In this document: in pieces, positions 1 through 6,684 of the stretch
How positions within the stretch are numbered: the first letter of the stretch is position 1
Layout of the letters: the number at the start of each line of letters is the position of its first letter
Assembly: GCA_020024175.1 (NCBI GenBank)
Contig: JAHHUB010000014.1
Location: forward strand, 1 to 16,985
Origin: Oscillospiraceae bacterium
GTDB taxonomy: Bacteria; Bacillota; Clostridia; Oscillospirales; Ruminococcaceae
Direction: 5' to 3'
Length of the DNA: 16,985 bases
The notes under the pieces: generated by a model
Database searches by the model: none
Seen by the model: the letters and a program-made list of their open reading frames with translations, nothing else
What the model was told of the DNA's origin: nothing
Position numbers and translations under genes: made by a program

Positions 1-33
1 CAATTAAAATATTTTTGGGAGGTTTTATTCATT

Positions 34-1029
34 ATGTATTTTAAAAAAATAATGGCAGTTTTGTTAAGTGCAGCAGTTTTGTTTGGATTCAGCAGCTGTG
101 AAAAAAATGAAAAATCACTTCAAAAAGTCAGAGTAAGTGAAGTTACTCACACAATTTTCTATGCTCCCCAATATGTGGCTATGGCACTTGGATATTTTGA
201 AGATGAAGGTATTGAAATTGAACTCTCCAACGGACAGGGTGCAGATAAAGTTATGACGGCTCTTATATCTGGCAATATTGATATAGGTTTTTCAGGCCCT
301 GAAGCTGCTATTTATGTTTATAATGAAGGTAAAGAAGATTACCCCAAAGTATTTGCACAAGTTACAAAGAGGGATGGTTCTTTCCTTATGGGAAGAAAGA
401 AAGATGAAAATTTTGACTGGAAAAATCTTAAAAATGCTCATGTACTTCCGGGAAGAAAGGGCGGAGTTCCCTATATGACACTGGAATATGTAATTAGAAA
501 AAACGGTCTTAATCCACATGAAGATATGAATTTTGATGACAGTATACAGTTTTCACTTATGGCAGGAGCTTTTGCAGCCGGAACCGCTGATTATGTAACT
601 TTATTTGAACCTACCGCAACATCCTTTGAAAAAGAAGGCAAAGGATATATTTTAGCATCAGTAGGTGAAGAAAGCGGAGAAATTCCATATACAGCATATT
701 ATGCAAAACAAAGTTATATCAAAAAACACCCAGAAATTATTGAAGGCTTTACCAAAGCCATATATAGAGCTCAAAAATGGGTACAGGATAATTCCGCAGA
801 AGATATTGCAAAAGTATTATCACCATATTTTCCTGACACTGAAACACAAATACTTACAACAGTAATAGAAAGATATAAAACCATAGATGCCTGGTGTGAA
901 ACTCCAGTTATGAAAAAAGAAGCTTTTGAAAGACTTCAAATGGTTATGACAGAGGCAGGTGAACTTTCTCAAAAAGCCGAATATGAAAAATTAATTGATA
1001 ATTCTTTTGCTGAAAAAATTTTAAAATAA
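34..1029 (+). CDS. ABC transporter substrate-binding lipoprotein, NMT1/THI5/SsuA-like
   Basis: 331 aa. It is probably the extracytoplasmic solute receptor of an importer for a small organic solute of the nitrate/sulfonate/thiamine-precursor class; the substrate cannot be told from sequence. The N-terminus is a lipoprotein signal: basic MYFKK, a hydrophobic stretch, then FSSC with the acylated Cys at residue 22. The mature part has hallmarks of the family: 'FYAPQYVAMALGYFEDEGI' near residues 42-60, then 'ADKVMTALISGNIDIGFSGPEAA' near 71-92. The ATG at 34 follows GGGAGG at 17-22. No permease or ATPase lies downstream, so partner genes should be upstream of the window. I see no clear terminator before the next gene. 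The family call is confident; the substrate is unknown. Confidence 0.88.
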   Translation: MYFKKIMAVLLSAAVLFGFSSCEKNEKSLQKVRVSEVTHTIFYAPQYVAMALGYFEDEGIEIELSNGQGADKVMTALISGNIDIGFSGPEAAIYVYNEGKEDYPKVFAQVTKRDGSFLMGRKKDENFDWKNLKNAHVLPGRKGGVPYMTLEYVIRKNGLNPHEDMNFDDSIQFSLMAGAFAAGTADYVTLFEPTATSFEKEGKGYILASVGEESGEIPYTAYYAKQSYIKKHPEIIEGFTKAIYRAQKWVQDNSAEDIAKVLSPYFPDTETQILTTVIERYKTIDAWCETPVMKKEAFERLQMVMTEAGELSQKAEYEKLIDNSFAEKILK

Positions 1030-1089
1030 CTGAATTAAAAATAAAAAGAAGATCATAATAAATATGAAGTTAAAAAGGGAGGAATATGA

Positions 1090-1275
1090 ATGGAAAATCT
1101 TACAACAAAAGAATTGGCGTCTATTGAAGACCAGTTATCAAAAGAGCAATGCATCATCAAAAAATATAAGATGTATGCACAGGATATGTCTGACCCTCAG
1201 CTAAAAACAAAATGCGAACAAATTGCATCTGCTCACAGCGAGCATTATAGCAAACTTTTAAATAAGCTGAGCTAA
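1090..1275 (+). CDS. small CotF-like spore coat protein
   Basis: 61 aa. It is a short, helical, charged protein with 'LTTKELASIEDQLSKEQ' at the N-terminus, a 'KYKMYA' segment, a 'DPQLK' turn and a His-containing C-terminal helix ('HSEHYSKLL'). From memory this pattern occurs in small clostridial proteins annotated as spore coat proteins, often paired with a CotF-domain gene, as here. The start at 1090 has GGGAGG at 1077-1082, 7 nt upstream; an ATG at 1086 is in another frame and closes quickly. It lies 14 nt before the next gene and is almost certainly co-transcribed with it. The precise role in the coat is unknown. Confidence 0.75.
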   Translation: MENLTTKELASIEDQLSKEQCIIKKYKMYAQDMSDPQLKTKCEQIASAHSEHYSKLLNKLS

Positions 1276-1289
1276 GGAGGTAAAAAAAT

Positions 1290-1562
1290 ATGAATAAGAA
1301 CAAATTTGGAGATAGAGAAATGCTGGACGATATTTTGTCCACAGAAAAGTTTATGACTGGATGTTATAATGAAGTTGCCAATGAATGTTCAAGTTCATCA
1401 CTTAAAAGTGAATTTGTAAACATTCTTACACATGAACATTCCATTCAGCATGATATTTATAAGGAAATGGCAGAGAGAGGCTGGTATAATACCACTAAAG
1501 CTGAACAAAGCAAGATTGAAGAAGCAAAAACAAAATACCAAAATCAACAGGATTTTCAGTAA
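1290..1562 (+). CDS. CotF family spore coat protein
   Basis: 90 aa. Residues about 10-65 fit the CotF domain: 'MLDDILSTEKFMTGCYNEVANEC', then 'LKSEFVNILTHEHSIQHDIYKEM' and the family's 'RGWYNTTKA' end. This is a four-helix, ferritin-like fold known from coat proteins of Bacillus and Clostridia. The protein is much shorter than B. subtilis CotF and carries little beyond the domain plus a charged C-terminal tail. The ATG at 1290 follows AAGGAGG at 1274-1280. It forms a two-gene unit with the 61-aa gene and ends just before a strong terminator at 1570. Mother-cell expression during sporulation is expected, but I could not identify a sporulation sigma-factor promoter. Confidence 0.85.
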   Translation: MNKNKFGDREMLDDILSTEKFMTGCYNEVANECSSSSLKSEFVNILTHEHSIQHDIYKEMAERGWYNTTKAEQSKIEEAKTKYQNQQDFQ

Positions 1563-1569
1563 ATTTAAT

Positions 1570-1606
1570 AAGCCGTGGGATTTTTCTCACGGCTTAAATT
1601 TATTTA
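1570..1606 (+). terminator. Rho-independent terminator after the coat gene pair
   Basis: The arms AAGCCGTGGG (1570-1579) and CTCACGGCTT (1586-1595) form a 10-bp stem with one G-T pair and a 6-nt loop. The stem is followed by AAATTTATTT. It lies 8 nt after the CotF stop codon. Confidence 0.85.
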
Positions 1607-1615
1607 AAAAAAGAC

Positions 1616-1644
1616 TTGATATTTTAATAATTAAAGGTTATAAT
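1616..1644 (+). promoter_or_regulatory. sigma-A-type promoter of the hemolysin III gene
   Basis: TTGATA at 1616-1621, 17 nt spacer, TATAAT at 1639-1644. The expected transcription start is near 1651, about 54 nt before the ATG at 1705. Good match to consensus and correctly placed between a terminator and a gene. Confidence 0.75.
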
Positions 1645-1704
1645 AATATCGTAATATAGTTATAAATACTACATAATATAATTTTATAAAAATGAGGTGT
1701 AATT

Positions 1705-2358
1705 ATGAATAAAAGTTTTGCAATGCCAAGAGATCCCATAAGTGCATATACCCATTTGGCAGGGGTTTTTCTTTCAGTAGCAGGAACTATTTGTATGTGT
1801 ATTCAGGGTTATAATTTAATTGGAGAAGCTACAGCAAAATTTGCTGCAGCTGTTATTTTCGGACTTTCACTGACTGCACTTTATGCAGCCAGCACTATTT
1901 ATCATTGGTGCAACGGTTCAAGTAAAACTCAGCAAATTTTGAGAAAACTTGACCACTCAATGATTTATGTTCTTATAGCAGGAACATACACCCCTATTTT
2001 AATAGGAAATATGGAACAGCATAAGGCTTTGATTTTTACAGGTATTATGTGGGGATTGGCAGCTTTCGGAATTATTATGAAACTTTGCTGGATGAATGCT
2101 CCAAGAATTTTATCAACAATGCTTTATTTGATAATGGGCTGGGCAATAGCTTTTGACTTTTCTGCAATTTCTAATATGAAACCAGGTGCATTTGCACTGC
2201 TTTTGGCTGGTGGAATTTTTTATACAATAGGTGGTATTATTTACGCTATCAAAAAACCAAACATTTCCGAAGCCTTTGGATTTCATGAGATTTTTCATGT
2301 ATTTGTACTTTTGGGCAGTTTGTTCCATTATCTTGTAGTGGTTTTATATGTATTGTAA
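1705..2358 (+). CDS. hemolysin III family (PAQR-like) membrane protein
   Basis: 217 aa, the usual size for bacterial HlyIII/YqfA/YplQ proteins. It has seven predicted membrane segments, at roughly residues 15-38, 47-66, 86-102, 108-127, 136-155, 160-182 and 197-217. The family's metal-site residues are present: 'DPISAYTHLAG' near 10-20, 'STIYH' with His67, 'LDH' with Asp83/His84 followed by 'LIAGTYTP', and a C-terminal 'HEIFHVFVLLGSLFH' with His194 and His198. These match the Zn site of PAQR proteins. Some members are linked to membrane-lipid homeostasis; haemolysis by this protein is not implied. The start has a GAGGTG ribosome binding site. It is monocistronic, with its own promoter and a terminator shared with the converging gene. 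Confidence 0.93.
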   Translation: MNKSFAMPRDPISAYTHLAGVFLSVAGTICMCIQGYNLIGEATAKFAAAVIFGLSLTALYAASTIYHWCNGSSKTQQILRKLDHSMIYVLIAGTYTPILIGNMEQHKALIFTGIMWGLAAFGIIMKLCWMNAPRILSTMLYLIMGWAIAFDFSAISNMKPGAFALLLAGGIFYTIGGIIYAIKKPNISEAFGFHEIFHVFVLLGSLFHYLVVVLYVL

Positions 2359-2464
2359 ATATATTGCCAATATTAAATAAGCTAAAATAAAGTTTATTTT
2401 TAAACAGTATATATTCGATTAATACTTTGTCAAATTTAGATAAAATAATTGTGATTATATAAAA

Positions 2465-2500
2465 AAAGCGATATTCATAAAAGAATATCGCTTTAATTTT
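2465..2500. terminator. bidirectional terminator between convergent genes
   Basis: A perfect 12-bp stem, AAAGCGATATTC (2465-2476) against GAATATCGCTTT (2483-2494), with a 6-nt loop. T-rich sequence follows on the + strand and a run of seven T on the - strand. It can end both the hemolysin III gene and the membrane-protein gene at 2510. Confidence 0.9.
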
Positions 2501-2509
2501 TGTATTAAA

Positions 2510-3742
2510 TTAGATGAACAATGTAACAAGTTTGAAGAGCCAGTTTGCTGCAACACCTGCACAAAGACCGCCTATTGTATGGCTGATAATAGCTTTACCT
2601 GTGAGTTCACTGGATCTAAGAGCGGACATCATAGCAACATGAGTACTGAGGTAACCACTCCAGCACATACACATAGCTGTAAATACTGCTACATCGTTAG
2701 CATGAGCTGCACCGCTTGCTACCAAACCTGGAACAAGACCTATAGCCGCACCTGCTGCACCCAAAGCTGTAATCGGAACAGAAATAGCACTTGGGTTGGA
2801 GAAACCAAACAATGGTTCAAGTATGAAGTTAAGTTTCTTACCTATTGCAGGCAAAAGACCCAGACCTTCATAAGCTGCACCTGTGTAAACACCTTCAGCA
2901 GAAGGACCGTTTGTAAGAACCATAACAATAGTACAAATAATAAGAACACCTGGAACAATGGCTGCACCAAGGCTGACACCGCTCTTTCCGCCTTCCAAAA
3001 CGGAGTCGAGAAGTCTGCTTCCTACACTTCCATTTCTTATAATACGTTCATCTGTTCTCAGTTGGCTGACATTTTCATCGTTATCGTCAACACAATTTTC
3101 TTCCTTGCCATAGATTTTAGATGTAAAACCAAGCATAATTCTTGTGCTGATAATACTTCCGATTATAGCAGCTATATTTCCTATCAAAGCAGCAAGACCG
3201 AAACTTTCACCTGTAGGGCTTTTTACACCGATCATAAATGTGGTGATAATAAGACCCATACCAAAAGATGTACCGATATTTGTAAGAGCAGGGAGCTGAT
3301 ATTTCTTAAAATATCTCTTAAATCCCTTATCTTCTGCCAAAGTCAAAATAGCAGGGTTATCTGAAAGGTAACAGGTAAGAATACCGATTGCAGATGCACC
3401 CGGAAGTCCATAAAGAGGTTTCATAAGTGGTGTAAGACCATGGTTAATTAATGAAACAACACCAAATTCGGAAAAAATACCTGAAATTGCACCTGTTACA
3501 ACAGCTACTGCTGTTATATAGAAAACCGTGTTCAAAAGCAAATCAAAAGCTGTATTCATAATTGTGTTTGCAAAGTTTACAGCCCCCATTTTATGTCCGC
3601 CCAAATAGCAAAGCAAACAGAAAATGACTATAAATACGAATGCTTCTAAGCTTACTGCTTTTTTGGTTCTAAATTTTGCTTCGGGAGCAGCGATAATTTC
3701 TCGCTCATTTAATCCCTCTGCAGTTGTTTCCAAACTGTCCAT
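2510..3742 (-). CDS. uncharacterised multi-pass membrane protein (CD0519/CD1768-like; gate/nucleoside-recognition type)
   Basis: 410 aa with about nine to ten hydrophobic segments, at roughly residues 30-49, 66-90, 113-126, 152-172, 181-206, 257-277, 316-345, 351-376 and 384-408. There is an acidic cytoplasmic-looking loop near 211-240. Conserved-looking features are 'YLSDNPAILTLAEDKGFKRYFKKYQLPALTN' near 125-155 and 'FGFSNPSAISVPITALGAAGAAIG' near 312-335. These near-repeated 'NPAI/NPSAI' turns suggest two homologous halves, as in transporters with paired gate domains. From memory it resembles clostridial membrane proteins named CD0519/CD1768 and, distantly, YjiH. The substrate is unknown and I do not assign one. 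It is monocistronic, with its own promoter and an AGGAGAA ribosome binding site. Confidence 0.72.
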   Translation of the reverse strand: MDSLETTAEGLNEREIIAAPEAKFRTKKAVSLEAFVFIVIFCLLCYLGGHKMGAVNFANTIMNTAFDLLLNTVFYITAVAVVTGAISGIFSEFGVVSLINHGLTPLMKPLYGLPGASAIGILTCYLSDNPAILTLAEDKGFKRYFKKYQLPALTNIGTSFGMGLIITTFMIGVKSPTGESFGLAALIGNIAAIIGSIISTRIMLGFTSKIYGKEENCVDDNDENVSQLRTDERIIRNGSVGSRLLDSVLEGGKSGVSLGAAIVPGVLIICTIVMVLTNGPSAEGVYTGAAYEGLGLLPAIGKKLNFILEPLFGFSNPSAISVPITALGAAGAAIGLVPGLVASGAAHANDVAVFTAMCMCWSGYLSTHVAMMSALRSSELTGKAIISHTIGGLCAGVAANWLFKLVTLFI

Positions 3743-3785
3743 ACTAAAATTCTCCTTTTATATTATTGTTTTATATAACATTAAA

Positions 3786-3814
3786 ATGTTATCACATCAA
3801 AACCAACTTGTCAA
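3786..3814 (-). promoter_or_regulatory. sigma-A-type promoter of the 410-aa membrane-protein gene
   Basis: On the - strand: TTGACA (3814-3809), 17 nt spacer, TAACAT (3791-3786). Transcription should start near 3779, giving a leader of about 37 nt before the ATG at 3742. Confidence 0.75.
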
Positions 3815-3890
3815 CGGTTTATGACATATTTATTGACAGGAAGTTAATAAATAAACCATTTTATTTGTAACACTTGATTATTTAAATATA

Positions 3891-3930
3891 AAAAAATACG
3901 CCGTATTATATAAAATCAGGCGTATTTTTT
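3891..3930 (-). terminator. terminator of the pot operon
   Basis: A 12-bp stem, AAAAAATACGCC (3891-3902) against GGCGTATTTTTT (3919-3930), with a 16-nt loop. On the - strand it lies 8 nt past the potD stop codon and ends in a T run. It may also act on + strand read-through. Confidence 0.85.
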
Positions 3931-3937
3931 AAATAAT

Positions 3938-5011
3938 TTACTTATTTACTTTTACTTTTATCCAAAGCTCAGATAATTTTTGCTTTAAAACTTCGTTGTA
4001 TTCAAATGTTTCATCTTTTTCATATCCTGAACGGGGAACAAATGCTTCATTTTCAAAGAACATTCCGCCTTCACTCATCATGTCATTTAAAACATCTTTA
4101 TTAGCTGAGGCATATCCGCAGGTTTTTGTATTGTCATAGGAAGCTTCGTAAGTTAAAACATAATTGATAAATTCATGGGCAAGTTCAGGATTTTCTGCGT
4201 TTTTCGGAATTACCATGGAGTCACACCACAGATTGCTGCCTTCTTTTGGCATACTGAATCCCATATCGGGGTTTTCACCCAAAACCACAGTAGCATCACC
4301 GCTGTAAACTACAGCTAAATCCTTGTTGCCATTTATCATTCCGTCTATAACTTCGTCAGTTACATAGTTAGGTTCCATATTGGCATTTATATCCACCAAC
4401 CATTCATAAGCTTTCATAATTTCATCTTCATTATCGGAGTTCATGGAATAACCCAATGCTTTAAATGCCATCATAAAAGAATCTCTCTCAGAGTCATACA
4501 TATAAATTTTGCCTTTGTAATCTCTGTTTCTGAATATTTCAAAGCCTTCATTTTCCACAGTTTCTTTTGAAACATTGTTTTTGTTGTATAAAATTCCTAC
4601 AGAACCCCAAAAGTAGGGAATTGAATAGTTGTTTTCAGGGTCAAAAGGAAGATTTTTTACACCATCTGCAAGTAAATTAAAATTAGTTATTTTATCTTTA
4701 TCAATAGTACTGAGCATATCTTCTTTTATCATTCTTTCAATCATGTAATCTGAAGGAATAAGTACATCATATTTATCACCTGCTGAAAGTTTGGTATACA
4801 TCATTTCATTGGAATCAAAATATTCCATGATAACATGGGCACCTGTTTGTTCTTCAAAATTCTTTATAAGGTTTTCTCCTGTGTATTCGCCCCATGTAAA
4901 AATTTTAAGTGTTTGTCCGGAATATTTAAGGTCTTTTTCCTCTTTGGTATTTCCGCAGCCGGAAAGCAGCATTACTCCGGCTAAAATCAGTGCTGTAAGT
5001 TTTTTAATCAA
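3938..5011 (-). CDS. potD: spermidine/putrescine ABC transporter, substrate-binding lipoprotein PotD
   Basis: 357 aa, typical PotD length. The N-terminus is a lipoprotein signal with lipobox LSGC and the acylated Cys near residue 19. The mature part begins with the family's 'LKIFTWGEYTGENLIKNFEEQTG'. Further marks are 'YDVLIPSDYMIERM' and 'YSIPYFWGSVGILYNK', the region that in PotD/PotF proteins lines the polyamine pocket. The only start compatible with a full signal peptide is a TTG at 5011-5009, which overlaps the end of potC by 8 nt. GGAG lies about 10 nt upstream inside potC, so translational coupling is likely. It is the last gene of the pot operon and captures polyamine outside the membrane for PotBC. 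Confidence 0.94.
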   Translation of the reverse strand: MIKKLTALILAGVMLLSGCGNTKEEKDLKYSGQTLKIFTWGEYTGENLIKNFEEQTGAHVIMEYFDSNEMMYTKLSAGDKYDVLIPSDYMIERMIKEDMLSTIDKDKITNFNLLADGVKNLPFDPENNYSIPYFWGSVGILYNKNNVSKETVENEGFEIFRNRDYKGKIYMYDSERDSFMMAFKALGYSMNSDNEDEIMKAYEWLVDINANMEPNYVTDEVIDGMINGNKDLAVVYSGDATVVLGENPDMGFSMPKEGSNLWCDSMVIPKNAENPELAHEFINYVLTYEASYDNTKTCGYASANKDVLNDMMSEGGMFFENEAFVPRSGYEKDETFEYNEVLKQKLSELWIKVKVNK

Positions 5012-5822
5012 TTATCTCATTCTCCTTTTTTTTAGATTTTTCTATAATTATTGGTATAACATTTATTAGTACCAAAACTATGGTAATCATAAATATAATA
5101 ACTGTGGAAAGAGCATTTATAGATGGATTTACACGCTTGCTCATGGTATAAACCATAATTGAAATATTATTTACTCCGTTTCCTGTTACAAAATATGAAA
5201 TTATAAAGTCATCAAAACTCATGGTAAATGCAATCAAAGCTCCTGAAATAATGCCTGGCATAATCTGAGGTACAATTACTTTTATAAGTGCTTGCCATGG
5301 TGTGGCACCTAAATCCATACAAGCATCTGCCAAATTTGGGTCAAGGCTGCGGAGTTTAGGTGTAACAGACAGCATTACATAGGGAGTACAGAACATAATA
5401 TGGGCTAAAAGCATACTTGTAAAGCCTTTTCTTATTCCCAAAACACTAAAGAACATCAAAAGTCCTATAGCTGTTACAATTTCCGGATTCATAATCGGTA
5501 AATCATTTACTCTTTCCACAAATAATTTAATAAATTTATTGGATTTTGAAAGTCCGATTGCAGCTATTGTACCTATTATTGTAGAAATAAGTGTTGCTAA
5601 AAGAGCAATTACTATTGTATAGAATATTGAATTTAACATATCCTGATTTTGGAACATTTTCTCATACCAGTAAAGAGAAAATCCTTTCCATTTAGTCAAA
5701 GATTTGCTGTCATTAAAAGAAAATACAATAGTATAAATTATGGGAGAATAGAAGAATATCATTATTAGTCCCATAAAAATTTTTGATAAAATCTTTTTGC
5801 TGCCTTTTTTATTATTTTTCAT
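5004..5822 (-). CDS. potC: spermidine/putrescine ABC transporter permease PotC
   Basis: 272 aa with six predicted membrane helices, the first near residues 13-35. The EAA loop that contacts the ATPase is 'DACMDLGATPWQALIKVIVPQIMPG' at about 166-190. 'LPIMNPEIVTAIG' near 108-120 and 'FDDFIISYFVTG' near 205-216 are typical of PotC. The start at 5822 is preceded by a GGAGG-type site 13 nt after potB. It pairs with PotB to form the membrane channel of the polyamine importer. Its 3' end overlaps potD. Confidence 0.95.
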   Translation of the reverse strand: MKNNKKGSKKILSKIFMGLIMIFFYSPIIYTIVFSFNDSKSLTKWKGFSLYWYEKMFQNQDMLNSIFYTIVIALLATLISTIIGTIAAIGLSKSNKFIKLFVERVNDLPIMNPEIVTAIGLLMFFSVLGIRKGFTSMLLAHIMFCTPYVMLSVTPKLRSLDPNLADACMDLGATPWQALIKVIVPQIMPGIISGALIAFTMSFDDFIISYFVTGNGVNNISIMVYTMSKRVNPSINALSTVIIFMITIVLVLINVIPIIIEKSKKKENEIID

Positions 5823-5835
5823 ATTTCTCCCTCCT

Positions 5836-6672
5836 TTAATTATTAGACTTTAAAGCAGGATCTTTATCTACTTTTTTGGTAATATACATTGAAATCATAA
5901 TAATTACAGCCATTATCATGGAAATAGCTGAACCTAAATTCCAGTTGCCTATGGTGAGAAATTGTGATTCAATTACATTTCCGATAAGCATATATTGTCC
6001 TCCGCCCAAAAGTTTTGGAATAAAGAAACTGGATACTGCCGGCAAAAATACCAAAGTAATTCCGCTGATTACACCGGGCAAAGACAGAGGCAAAGTAACT
6101 CTTAAAAAGCTCTGAATTCTATTTGCACCCAAATCACTGGAAGCTTCCAAGAGGCTTTTGTCCATTTTGGTAAGAGATGAATAAATCTGTAAAATCATAA
6201 ATGGTACAAAGTTATAAACCATACCCAAAATTACTGCAAAAGAGGTGTGGAGCATTTTTATAGGTCCTATGCCAAAAAGTGCCAGAAAATTATTGATAAT
6301 GCCATTGTCCTGTAAAATACCCATCCAAGCATAGGTTCTTACAAGCATATTAATCCATGTGGGAAATGTTATAAGTAAAATAAGCCAAGCTTTGGACTTT
6401 GGTTTTGATTTAGCGATAATATAAGCTGTAGGGTATCCGATAATAAGGCATATCACTGTTGTAGAAAGGGCAACTAAAAGACTTCGCTTTAATACATCAG
6501 AAAATATTTTATCACTGAAAAAATATTTGAAATTATCCAATGTAAAACGGATTGTTGTTACATCATTTCCTTTCTGAGTAAATGCGTAAAATACTATTAA
6601 AAGCATGGGAAGTATAATCATTATGCTTATCCATACCAAATAGGGATAAAACATTTTTCTAAATTGTTTCAA
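5836..6672 (-). CDS. potB: spermidine/putrescine ABC transporter permease PotB
   Basis: 278 aa, six predicted membrane helices (first near residues 9-31). The EAA motif 'EASSDLGANRIQSFLRVTLPLSLPG' at about 176-200 is the docking site for PotA. The central 'FPTWINMLVRTYAWMGIL' near 103-120 and 'PAVSSFFIPKLLGGGQYMLIGN' are characteristic of PotB. The gene starts 12 nt after potA with an AAGGAGG site. All expected permease elements are intact, so the transporter core looks functional despite the unusual potA next to it. Confidence 0.95.
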   Translation of the reverse strand: MKQFRKMFYPYLVWISIMIILPMLLIVFYAFTQKGNDVTTIRFTLDNFKYFFSDKIFSDVLKRSLLVALSTTVICLIIGYPTAYIIAKSKPKSKAWLILLITFPTWINMLVRTYAWMGILQDNGIINNFLALFGIGPIKMLHTSFAVILGMVYNFVPFMILQIYSSLTKMDKSLLEASSDLGANRIQSFLRVTLPLSLPGVISGITLVFLPAVSSFFIPKLLGGGQYMLIGNVIESQFLTIGNWNLGSAISMIMAVIIMISMYITKKVDKDPALKSNN

Positions 6673-6684
6673 TTTTTCACCTCC

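Noticed and set aside
2579..3364. 261-codon open frame on the + strand
   Set aside because: It is antisense to the 410-aa membrane protein gene. The translation is rich in Cys, Ser, Thr and Asn with no domain, as expected for a complementary frame of a membrane protein.
3809..3838. inverted TTGTCAA / TTGACA pair near 3809-3838
   Set aside because: One arm is already explained as the -35 box of the membrane-protein gene. The + strand TTGACA has no -10 partner and the pairing is short.
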